Notes under the pieces: generated by a model | What the model was told of the DNA's origin: nothing | The model's database searches: none | What the model saw: the letters and a program-made list of their open reading frames with translations, nothing else | Shown: positions 1 to 5,775 of the stretch, piece by piece | Layout of the letters: each line of letters begins with the position of its first letter | How positions within the stretch are numbered: the first letter of the stretch is position 1 | Origin: Pseudomonadota bacterium | GTDB lineage: Bacteria > Pseudomonadota > Gammaproteobacteria > Steroidobacterales > Steroidobacteraceae | Reading direction: 5' to 3' | DNA length: 5,775 bases | Assembly (NCBI GenBank): GCA_021792815.1 | Contig: JAJYTX010000216.1 | Location: forward strand, 1-5,775 | Position numbers and translations under genes: made by a program

Positions 1-1850
1 GGGTCGACGCCGAAGCGTTCGCGCACCACGCGCCTGCCCTCGCGGATGGCCTGCCTCATCAGCGGCTTGACCCGCCGTTGCCGGTTGAGCTGGCATTCGC
101 CCTCGGCGACGATCACCTTCGGACCCCGCACGCCGCTCGTCAGGGCCTCGCGCAGCACTTTGAGCGTCTGCCGCATGTCGTAGGTACGGGTCTGCCGGAC
201 CCACTTCACGCCGACGCCCCGCACCGCATCGGCGATCGAGTGGTTGCCCGCCCGATGCGGATTGGCGGCACGAGACGACGGGATGTCCTGGCCGCCGGTC
301 GCCGCGGAGTAATTGTTGTCGATGATGACGGTGAGATCGTCGTGCCGGTTGAATACGGCATTACCCACGCCGCTCGTCAACCCGTTGTGCCAGAACCCAC
401 CATCTCCCATGACGGCGACGGCGCGACGGCCGGCACGGCTGTGAAACGCCGACGCACCGGCCGCCCCCAGGCCGTAGCCCATGATGCTGTTGCCCATGTT
501 GAACGGGGGCAGCGTCGCGAATGAATGGCAGCCGATGTCCGCGCTGATGTGCAGTGGTCCCATCTCGCGCTGCAGCAGCTTCATGGCCGCGAAGAACGGC
601 CGCTCCGGACATCCCGTGCACAGCCCGGACGGCCGCGGTGGAATGAGCCCGGCGAGACGCCCGGCCAGCACGAGCGGCGCCTCGCTCACGCCGTCAGGAG
701 CCGCATGCCCGGGGCGCAGGCCCGGTGAGAAGCGCGCGATGAACTCGGCGAAGCCTTTGCGAAGCACATCCACCGTGTACTCGCCGTGCATCGGCAGAAT
801 GCCCTTGCCGAGCAGACGGGCCTGCACCGCATGCTTGCCCAGGATCTGGCTTGCCGCCTGCTCGATGAACTCCGGCTGGCCTTCCTCAACGACGAGAACC
901 GCGCGCTTGCCGCTGCAGAATCTCAGCCATTCCTCGGGAATCAGAGGATAGGTGACGTTGAGCACGTACAGAGGGATCCGGCTGGCCCCGAACACGTCGG
1001 CGCAGCCGAGCAGCTCGAGGGCGCGCAACGCATGGTTGTACAGTCCGCCCTGCAGCACGATGCCGACGTCGGCCGCCTCGGTCTCGATGAGCTCATTCAT
1101 GCGGTGTTCGGCGATGAAATGCACCGCGGCGGGGTATCGCTCCGCGATTTTCTGACGCTCCTGCGCGAAGATCGAAGGCGGCAGAATGATCCGTCCGTAG
1201 TCTCTGGAAGGCGCCTTGAGCGCATCGTCGACGGAGAACGGCGGCCGCTGGTTGTCCTTGGCGCTGAAGTGACCGTACACGTGACATGCCCGGACACGCA
1301 GCATCAGCATCACCGGCGTGTGGCTCGCTTCGGAGAGCTCGAAGCCCCGCTCCACCGCCCGGACGATCTCGGGCAGGTGCGGCCGGGGATCGAGGAGCCA
1401 CATCTGCGACTTCATGGCGAAGGCATGGGTGCGCTCCTGCATGATGCTCGCGCCCTCGCCGTAATCCTCCCCGAGAATGATCAGGGCCCCGCCCGTGACA
1501 CCGGCGGAGGCCAGGTTCGCGAGCGCATCCGAGGCCACATTGGTGCCGACCGTCGACTTCCAGGTCACCGCGCCCCGCAGCGGGTAGTTGATGGAGGCGG
1601 CGAGCATGGCCGCGGCGGTGGCCTCCGATGCACTCGCTTCGAAGTGCACTCCCAGTTCGCTCAGGATGTCCTCTGCATCCGCCAGAACGTCCATGAGGTG
1701 GGAAATGGGCGAGCCCTGATAGCCACCGACATAGGCGACGCCGGATTGAAGGAGTGCCTTGGTGACCGCGAGGATCCCCTCGCCGCGAAACTCCGCGCCG
1801 GAGCCGAGCCGCAGAGATTGGACTTCTTTGGCAAACGATCGCTCGGCCAT
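1..1850 (-). CDS. iorA: Indolepyruvate:ferredoxin oxidoreductase-type 2-oxoacid oxidoreductase, alpha subunit (partial, C-terminus beyond left edge)
   Basis: Reading leftward from the ATG at 1850-1848, the frame stays open for 616 codons to the window edge with no stop. Enzymes of this family use thiamine diphosphate to decarboxylate aryl 2-oxoacids oxidatively to the acyl-CoA, passing electrons to ferredoxin. Visible parts: an N-terminal pyrimidine-type domain with GGYQGSP (residues 42-48) and the conserved stretch WKSTVGTNVASDAL (about 97-110); LCTGCP (C411, C414); and a thiamine-diphosphate motif starting GDGG (482-485) and ending in NN (512-513). Archaeal IorA ends in a short ferredoxin-like domain with Cys clusters. 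Here the frame is cut at RERFGVD, about where that domain would begin in the longer proteobacterial form, so the Fe-S part and probably the beta-subunit gene lie to the left. A GGAG at 1861-1858, 7 nt from the ATG, fixes the start. It lies 21 nt after the cyclase gene, probably in one operon. The family call is firm; the true substrate (indolepyruvate, isatinate or another aryl 2-oxoacid) is not shown by the sequence. Confidence 0.93.
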   Translation of the reverse strand, partial: MAERSFAKEVQSLRLGSGAEFRGEGILAVTKALLQSGVAYVGGYQGSPISHLMDVLADAEDILSELGVHFEASASEATAAAMLAASINYPLRGAVTWKSTVGTNVASDALANLASAGVTGGALIILGEDYGEGASIMQERTHAFAMKSQMWLLDPRPHLPEIVRAVERGFELSEASHTPVMLMLRVRACHVYGHFSAKDNQRPPFSVDDALKAPSRDYGRIILPPSIFAQERQKIAERYPAAVHFIAEHRMNELIETEAADVGIVLQGGLYNHALRALELLGCADVFGASRIPLYVLNVTYPLIPEEWLRFCSGKRAVLVVEEGQPEFIEQAASQILGKHAVQARLLGKGILPMHGEYTVDVLRKGFAEFIARFSPGLRPGHAAPDGVSEAPLVLAGRLAGLIPPRPSGLCTGCPERPFFAAMKLLQREMGPLHISADIGCHSFATLPPFNMGNSIMGYGLGAAGASAFHSRAGRRAVAVMGDGGFWHNGLTSGVGNAVFNRHDDLTVIIDNNYSAATGGQDIPSSRAANPHRAGNHSIADAVRGVGVKWVRQTRTYDMRQTLKVLREALTSGVRGPKVIVAEGECQLNRQRRVKPLMRQAIREGRRVVRERFGVD

Positions 1851-1857
1851 GACGCTA

Positions 1858-1861
1858 CTCC
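1858..1861 (-). promoter_or_regulatory. Ribosome binding site of the iorA-like gene
   Basis: GGAG on the minus strand, 7 nt upstream of the ATG at 1850. It lies in the only gap (1851-1871) between the cyclase stop and this gene, and supports both the start choice and co-transcription with the cyclase gene. Confidence 0.75.
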
Positions 1862-1871
1862 GATAGTCGGA

Positions 1872-2675
1872 TCACGCCGGCACGAGCGCCAGCACCCGCA
1901 GCGGGCTGCCCGAGCCATTGACGATCTTCAGCGGCGGGGCGATGACCACCGCGCCTACCGGCGGCAGCTGGTCGAGATTGGTGAGGCTCGCGAGCCCGAA
2001 ACGATTCGAGCCATGCATGATCGTATGACAGGGAAACATCGGCTCGAACCCGCCAGCCTGCCCCGCATCGGTGCCGACCGTCTCGACGCCCACGCCGAGA
2101 ATATCCCGCTCGCGCGCCAGAAACGGCACGCATTGCGGATGGAAACCCGGCGTATGCGGTCCATCGGCGCCGATATTCAGGAACTGTTGCGGGTCCTGGC
2201 GCTTGGACCAATCAGTGCGAATGAGCACCCACGCATGCGACGGGATCCGGCCGTACTTGCGCTCCCAGTCTTCCACGAGCGCCTGCGTCAGCAGGAAATC
2301 GGCGTTCTGGCTGACCTGCCCCGACACGTCGATGACACAAGCCGGGCCGATGAAGCGATCGACCGGGATGCTGTGCGTGGCATTCTGCGGATAATCCTTG
2401 CCGGTGACCCAGTGCACGGGGGCATCGAAGTGGGTGCCGGTGTGTTCGCCACACGTGAAATTGTTCCAGTACCAGGCGGGTCCCCGTTCATCGTAGCGCG
2501 AGATTTCCTCGAGAGAGAACGGCTTCGACGGCGCGAACGGCGGCGGCAGCTGGATGGTCGCCGTCGAGGGCTCGAGCGGCACCGTGAGATCGACGACGCG
2601 GATCCCGCCGCTGCCGATGCCCCGGACGAGCTGCGCAAGGATCTGAGCCTCGGACGTCTTGACTTCTCTCTGCAT
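1872..2675 (-). CDS. Cyclase-family metal-dependent hydrolase, isatin hydrolase-like (kynurenine formamidase superfamily)
   Basis: A 267-residue protein of the cyclase family (kynurenine formamidase, isatin hydrolase), whose members use a metal to hydrolyse cyclic or N-acyl amides, usually in the cytoplasm. The start of the fold reads VVDLTVPLEP (27-36). The metal and catalytic motif HTGTHFDAPVHW spans 78-89, giving H78, H82, D84 and H88. A later histidine, H217, precedes LTNLDQLPP (231-239). In kynurenine formamidase a glutamate sits 12 residues after the equivalent histidine and helps bind a second metal; here that place is A229. The protein is also longer than kynurenine formamidase (about 210 residues). 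Both points favour isatin hydrolase (isatin to isatinate) or an uncharacterised relative. There is no signal peptide. The ATG at 2675 is preferred because GAGGG lies 8 nt upstream; a TTG five codons earlier has no such site. It leads an apparent operon with the 2-oxoacid oxidoreductase. The family is certain and the substrate is inferred. Confidence 0.9.
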   Translation of the reverse strand: MQREVKTSEAQILAQLVRGIGSGGIRVVDLTVPLEPSTATIQLPPPFAPSKPFSLEEISRYDERGPAWYWNNFTCGEHTGTHFDAPVHWVTGKDYPQNATHSIPVDRFIGPACVIDVSGQVSQNADFLLTQALVEDWERKYGRIPSHAWVLIRTDWSKRQDPQQFLNIGADGPHTPGFHPQCVPFLARERDILGVGVETVGTDAGQAGGFEPMFPCHTIMHGSNRFGLASLTNLDQLPPVGAVVIAPPLKIVNGSGSPLRVLALVPA

Positions 2676-2683
2676 GACGCGAA

Positions 2684-2688
2684 CCCTC
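2684..2688 (-). promoter_or_regulatory. Ribosome binding site deciding the cyclase-family start
   Basis: GAGGG on the minus strand, with 8 nt to the ATG at 2675. It overlaps the in-frame TTG at 2690, which argues that the ATG is the true start. It also overlaps the left copy of the 10-bp direct repeat. Confidence 0.7.
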
Positions 2689-2719
2689 AAGCATCACAAT
2701 TATTTGACACCTCAAGCAT
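2685..2719. repeat. 10-bp exact direct repeat in the divergent promoter region, candidate operator
   Basis: CCTCAAGCAT occurs at 2685-2694 and again at 2710-2719, 25 bp apart start to start (about 2.4 helical turns, so not exactly in phase). The right copy fills part of the spacer between the -35 and -10 boxes of the rightward promoter; the left copy covers the cyclase ribosome binding site. The right copy is also half of a TTGA-N4-TCAA inverted repeat (2704-2715). By a rough count, a 10-bp match within about 100 bp is expected by chance well under 1% of the time. No regulator gene is in the window, so a role as operator is inference. Confidence 0.45.
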
Positions 2720-2727
2720 ATGGAACT
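2699..2727 (-). promoter_or_regulatory. Weak candidate promoter for the leftward cyclase-iorA operon
   Basis: On the minus strand AATAAT (2704-2699) matches the -10 consensus at 5 of 6 positions. The best -35 candidate is GTTCCA (2726-2721) with a 16-bp spacer, only 3 of 6. Transcription would begin near 2692, leaving a leader of about 17 nt. Such a poor -35 suggests either an activator-dependent promoter or that the real one is elsewhere. The -10 shares one base (2704) with the -35 box of the rightward promoter, so the two could interfere. Confidence 0.25.
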
Positions 2728-2732
2728 ATAAC
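2704..2732 (+). promoter_or_regulatory. Near-consensus sigma70 promoter for the monooxygenase/reductase-SDR operon
   Basis: A perfect -35 box TTGACA (2704-2709), a 17-bp spacer and a -10 box TATAAC (2727-2732, 5 of 6). It sits in an AT-rich patch of otherwise GC-rich DNA. The predicted start is near 2739, leaving a leader of about 40 nt before the ATG at 2780. A promoter this strong ahead of a catabolic gene would usually need a repressor; the repeat copy inside its spacer (2710-2719) is a possible site. Confidence 0.7.
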
Positions 2733-2763
2733 ACAGCCGTGCTGCGAACGATACCGGAAAAGT

Positions 2764-2775
2764 GGGAGAGCTCCC
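2764..2775 (+). promoter_or_regulatory. Ribosome binding site of the fusion gene, inside a short inverted repeat
   Basis: GGAG at 2765-2768 lies 11 nt before the ATG at 2780 (GAG at 2768-2770 lies 9 nt before). The site is part of GGGAG-AG-CTCCC, which can fold as a 4-bp stem with a 4-nt loop and so partly hide the ribosome site. The GTG at 2762 lies before this site and is therefore an unlikely start. Confidence 0.5.
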
Positions 2776-2779
2776 TGCC

Positions 2780-5089
2780 ATGAAGCGAATTGTCTGCCTG
2801 GGCGGCGGCCCTGCCGGTCTGTACAGCGCGATTTTGCTGCGCAAGGCGCTGCCGGAGGCGCGGGTCGAGGTCTACGAGCGCAACCGCCCGGACGACACCT
2901 TCGGCTGGGGCGTGGTGTTCTCCGACCGGACGCTGGAGAACTTCCGGGCCGCCGATGCGCCCTCGCACGAGGCGATCGTCTCGGGGTTTCACCACTGGGA
3001 CGATATCGAGATCCACTTTCGCGGCCGGCGTTTCGTCAGCCGCGGGCACGGTTTCTGCGGCATCAGCCGCAAGCGGCTGCTGCTGCAGCTGCAGTCACGC
3101 GCCCGCGAGCTCGGTGTGGAGCTGCATTTTCAGCAGGAATTCGACGATGAGCGGCGGTTCGCCGATGCCGACCTGATCGTGGCCGCCGACGGGGTGAACA
3201 GCAAGCTGCGCAGCCGTCATGCCGAGGCGTTCGAGCCGGACATCGACCGGCGCGCCTGCCGCTACATCTGGCTCGGCACCACCCATACCTTCGGCGCCTT
3301 CACCTTCGCCTTCGAGCAGACCGCGCACGGCTGGTTTCAGATGCATGCGTACCAGTTCAGCGACGATCTGTCGACGGTAATCGTGGAGACCCCCGAGGAA
3401 GTCTGGAAGGCGCACGGCCTGGACCGGTGCGACACCGCCGAGTCGATCGCCTTCTGCGAAGGGCTCTTCGGGCGCTATCTGGAGGGCCACCGCCTGCAGA
3501 GCAACGCCGGACACCTGCGCGGCTCGGCCTGGCTGAACTTCAACCGCGTCAACTGCCGCCGCTGGCATCACGGCAAGCTGGTGCTGATCGGCGATGCGGC
3601 CCATACGGCGCACTTTTCGATCGGCTCGGGCACGAAGCTCGCCATGGAGGATGCCATCTGCCTGACCCGCCACGTGGCGGCCGGCCAGGGCCTTGAGCAG
3701 GCCCTGCAGGCCTATCACGCGGAACGCAGCGTCGAGGCGCTGAAGATCCAGAACCCGGCCCGCAACCGCATGGAGTGGTTCGAGAACGTCGAGCGCTACG
3801 CGCACCTGCCCCCGGAGCAGTTCGCTTACAGTCTGCTCACCGGCAGCCAGCGCATCGGGCACGAGAATCTCAAGACCCGCGACCCGCAGTTCGTCGAGCG
3901 CTACGAGCGCTGGCTCGCCAGCCGGAGCGGCCTCGGCGAAGCCCGTCCGCCGATGTTTCTGCCGTTCAGGCTGCGGCAGATGCAGCTCGCCAACCGCGTG
4001 GTGGTCTCCCCGATGGCGCAGTACTCGGCGAGCGACGGGGTTCCCGACGAGTGGCATCTGGTGCACTACGGCGAGCGCGCCCTGGGCGGGGCAGGCCTGG
4101 TGTACACGGAGATGACCTGCGTCTGCCCCGAGGGACGCATCTCCCCGGGCTGCACGGGCCTGTGGAACGAGACGCAGCGCGAGGCCTGGGGCCGGATCGT
4201 CGAGTTCGTGCATAGCCGCTCGCCGGCCAGGATCTGCCTGCAGCTCGGGCACGCCGGGCGCAAGGGCTCCACCCAGCTCGGCTGGCAGGAGATGGACCGG
4301 CCGCTGCCCTCGGGCAACTGGCCGCTGCTCGCCCCCTCGGCCCTGCCGTACCTGGAGGGCATCAGCGCCACGCCGCGCGAGATGACCCGTGCGGACATGG
4401 AGCAGGTGCGCGAGGCGTTCGTACGCTCCACTCGCCTGGCCGTGGCAGCTGGCTTTGACATGCTCGAGCTGCACATGGCCCACGGGTACCTGCTGGCGTC
4501 CTTCCTCTCCCCGCTCACCAACCGACGCACCGACGCGTTCGGCGGCGATGTGCGCGCCCGGCTGCGCTTCCCGCTCGAGGTCCTCAGCGCGGTGCGCGCG
4601 GCCTGGCCGGCCGAGAAACCGCTCTCGGTGCGCATCTCGGCCACCGACTGGGCCGATGGGGGGCTGTCGGGCGCGGATCTGCTGCTCATCGCCGGCGCCT
4701 TCAAGGATACCGGCGTCGATCTGATCGACGTCTCCACCGGCCAGACCGTCCCCTGGCAGCAGCCGGTCTACGGGCGGATGTGGCAGACCCCGTTTGCCGA
4801 TACCGTGCGCAACGAGATCGGCATCGCCACCCTGGCGGTCGGCAATATCTACGAGCCCGACCACGTCAATTCCATCATCGCCGCCGGACGGGCCGACCTG
4901 TGCGCCCTGGCCCGCCCGCACCTCGCCAACCCCGCCTGGACCCTGGAGGCGGCAGCCCGACAGGGCTACCGGGCACAGTGGTGGCCCGAGCAGTACCTTT
5001 CCGGCAAGCAGCAGCTGGAGCGCAACTTCGAGCGCGCCGCTCAGCTCAATGCCACCGCACCAAACCCCGACAGCGCCTTCCATGACTGA
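2780..5089 (+). CDS. Bifunctional 2-aminobenzoyl-CoA (anthraniloyl-CoA) monooxygenase/reductase; also annotated as salicylyl-CoA 5-hydroxylase/oxidoreductase
   Basis: A 769-residue fusion of two flavoenzymes. Residues 1 to about 385 are a class A FAD monooxygenase: GGGPAG at 8-13 (FAD-binding Rossmann loop), ADG at 136-138 and GDAAH at 271-275 (FAD ribityl/phosphate binding). From about 390 to the end is an Old Yellow Enzyme domain of the YqjM type: SPMAQYS from 410, QLGHAGRK (488-495), HMAHGYLL (565-572, with the H565/H568 pair that binds substrate), [13 protein letters not shown] and ARPHLANP near the end. This order and length match 2-aminobenzoyl-CoA monooxygenase/reductase of Azoarcus evansii, which hydroxylates and partly reduces the ring to 2-amino-5-oxocyclohex-1-ene-1-carbonyl-CoA in an aerobic CoA-dependent pathway. 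Salicylyl-CoA is the main alternative substrate and cannot be excluded by eye. The ATG at 2780 is chosen for the GGAG site and because the FAD motif starts eight residues in. It follows a strong promoter and overlaps the SDR gene by 8 nt. A413 sits where YqjM has its flavin-tuning cysteine. Confidence 0.93.
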   Translation: MKRIVCLGGGPAGLYSAILLRKALPEARVEVYERNRPDDTFGWGVVFSDRTLENFRAADAPSHEAIVSGFHHWDDIEIHFRGRRFVSRGHGFCGISRKRLLLQLQSRARELGVELHFQQEFDDERRFADADLIVAADGVNSKLRSRHAEAFEPDIDRRACRYIWLGTTHTFGAFTFAFEQTAHGWFQMHAYQFSDDLSTVIVETPEEVWKAHGLDRCDTAESIAFCEGLFGRYLEGHRLQSNAGHLRGSAWLNFNRVNCRRWHHGKLVLIGDAAHTAHFSIGSGTKLAMEDAICLTRHVAAGQGLEQALQAYHAERSVEALKIQNPARNRMEWFENVERYAHLPPEQFAYSLLTGSQRIGHENLKTRDPQFVERYERWLASRSGLGEARPPMFLPFRLRQMQLANRVVVSPMAQYSASDGVPDEWHLVHYGERALGGAGLVYTEMTCVCPEGRISPGCTGLWNETQREAWGRIVEFVHSRSPARICLQLGHAGRKGSTQLGWQEMDRPLPSGNWPLLAPSALPYLEGISATPREMTRADMEQVREAFVRSTRLAVAAGFDMLELHMAHGYLLASFLSPLTNRRTDAFGGDVRARLRFPLEVLSAVRAAWPAEKPLSVRISATDWADGGLSGADLLLIAGAFKDTGVDLIDVSTGQTVPWQQPVYGRMWQTPFADTVRNEIGIATLAVGNIYEPDHVNSIIAAGRADLCALARPHLANPAWTLEAAARQGYRAQWWPEQYLSGKQQLERNFERAAQLNATAPNPDSAFHD

Positions 5090-5775
5090 GCACTCCGCCA
5101 CTCTGGCGGGTCGGCATGCGGTGGTCACGGGCGCCGGCCGCGGGATCGGCGCCGCCATCGCCGCGGCGCTCGCCGCAGAGGGTGCGCGCGTCTCGCTGCT
5201 CGGGCGGGATACCACGCGGCTCGCAGAGGTCTCGGATCAAGCCGGTGCCGCCGATCGGACCATGCCGATTCGCGCGGACGTTGCCGATTCGACGTCGGTC
5301 AGGGAAGCCTTCGCCGCCGCGCGCCGCAGGTTTGGTCCGGTGCAGATACTCATCAACAATGCGGGCCTGGCGCCCGCGGCGAAATTCACCGACACCGACG
5401 AGGCATTGTGGAACCGGGTGCTCGCGGTAAACCTGACCGGCAGCTATCTCTGCTGCCGTGAGGCGGTGCCGGACATGCTGCAGGGAGGTTTCGGACGGAT
5501 CGTCAATATCGCCAGCACCGCTGGCCTGCGCGGCGCGGCCTACATATCGGCGTACGCGGCCTCCAAACACGGCCTCGTCGGTCTGACACGCGCATTGGCA
5601 TTGGAATTCGCGACACGCAACATCACGGTGAATGCGGTCTGTCCCGGCTACACCGACACGGACATCGTGAAACAGGCGCTCGGCAACATTCAAGCCAGAA
5701 CCGGGCGCAGCGAGCAGCAGGCGCTGGATGCGCTGCTCAGCAGCAACCCACAGCGGCGTCTCATAGAGCCGCGGG
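5082..5775 (+). CDS. Short-chain dehydrogenase/reductase (SDR), candidate 3-hydroxyacyl-CoA dehydrogenase (partial, C-terminus beyond right edge)
   Basis: An open frame of 231 codons running off the window. It is a classical [11 protein letters not shown] (16-23) for the dinucleotide, NNAG (92-95), and the catalytic set N117, S145, Y158 and K162 (YAASK) with the usual 13-residue Ser-Tyr and 4-residue Tyr-Lys spacing; PGYTDTD follows. Classical SDRs are about 250 residues, so roughly 20-30 are missing. At the end of beta-2 there is GRD (41-43) rather than an early Asp, so NADP(H) is possible but not settled. Its ATG lies inside the end of the fusion gene (8-nt overlap, ATGACTGA) and no clear ribosome site precedes it, so it is probably translated by coupling. 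The context suggests dehydrogenation of a ring-derived hydroxyacyl-CoA, as known for BadH-like SDRs. FabG-like or sugar/alcohol dehydrogenase activity remains possible. Confidence 0.92.
   Translation, partial: MTEHSATLAGRHAVVTGAGRGIGAAIAAALAAEGARVSLLGRDTTRLAEVSDQAGAADRTMPIRADVADSTSVREAFAAARRRFGPVQILINNAGLAPAAKFTDTDEALWNRVLAVNLTGSYLCCREAVPDMLQGGFGRIVNIASTAGLRGAAYISAYAASKHGLVGLTRALALEFATRNITVNAVCPGYTDTDIVKQALGNIQARTGRSEQQALDALLSSNPQRRLIEPR

Noticed and set aside
1851..1871. Promoter or terminator between the cyclase and iorA-like genes
   Set aside because: Only 21 nt long, with a ribosome site and no hairpin followed by a T run, so the two genes look co-transcribed.
1872..2675. Kynurenine formamidase (kynB) in a tryptophan-to-anthranilate pathway
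   Set aside because: The protein is about 50 residues too long, the second-metal Glu appears to be Ala, and no kynureninase or tryptophan dioxygenase is in view. It stays possible only if the flanks supply them.
2673..2690. TTG start five codons upstream for the cyclase-family gene
   Set aside because: It has no ribosome site and itself overlaps the GAGGG that serves the ATG at 2675; family homology starts well inside the protein.
2762..2779. GTG start six codons upstream for the fusion gene
   Set aside because: It would place the GGAG ribosome site inside the coding region; the FAD motif fits the usual distance from the ATG at 2780.
786..2783. A 665-codon open frame on the plus strand across the two leftward genes
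   Set aside because: Its product is rich in Arg, Asp and His with no recognisable fold, and it lies antisense to two genes with complete family motifs; such frames are common opposite GC-rich genes.
3076..3094. CTG/CAG-rich palindromic run
   Set aside because: It lies inside the monooxygenase reading frame and encodes a Leu/Gln-rich helix; codon choice explains it.
3095..5215. A 706-codon open frame on the minus strand opposite the fusion gene
   Set aside because: Low-complexity Ala/Gly/Arg/Val composition and no motif; it is antisense to a clear two-domain flavoenzyme.

Overview
The window is a compact, high-GC, fully coding bacterial segment with G/C-rich third positions. It looks like a Proteobacterium with aerobic, CoA-dependent aromatic catabolism (Azoarcus/Burkholderiales/Bradyrhizobium-like). 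That placement comes from the style of the proteins and cannot be made precise from sequence alone. I see no mobile element, RNA gene, CRISPR array or phage gene. The only non-coding stretches are a 104-bp divergent promoter region and a 21-nt gap.

Layout. Two genes run leftward: a cyclase-family metal hydrolase (2675 to 1872), then the alpha subunit of an indolepyruvate:ferredoxin-oxidoreductase-type 2-oxoacid oxidoreductase (1850 to the left edge, cut before its expected Fe-S end). Two genes run rightward: a 769-residue fusion of a flavin monooxygenase and an Old Yellow Enzyme reductase (2780-5089), of the 2-aminobenzoyl-CoA (anthraniloyl-CoA) monooxygenase/reductase type, then an overlapping short-chain dehydrogenase (5082 to the right edge, cut near its end). 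The shared region 2676-2779 holds a near-consensus sigma70 promoter for the rightward genes, a weak leftward promoter candidate and a 10-bp exact direct repeat that could be a regulator site.

How the genes may work together (inference). The hydrolase has the HxGTHxDxPxH motif but appears to lack the second-metal glutamate of kynurenine formamidase, which suggests an isatin-hydrolase-like enzyme. Isatinate, the product of isatin hydrolysis, is itself an aryl 2-oxoacid. The neighbouring 2-oxoacid oxidoreductase could decarboxylate it oxidatively, straight to 2-aminobenzoyl-CoA. That thioester is the known substrate of the divergently encoded fusion enzyme, which hydroxylates and partly reduces the ring, and the SDR could serve the following beta-oxidation-like steps. 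The window would then be part of an indole/indole-3-acetate (auxin) or isatin degradation cluster that reaches anthraniloyl-CoA without free anthranilate or an anthranilate-CoA ligase. The individual families are well supported; the joined pathway is a hypothesis.
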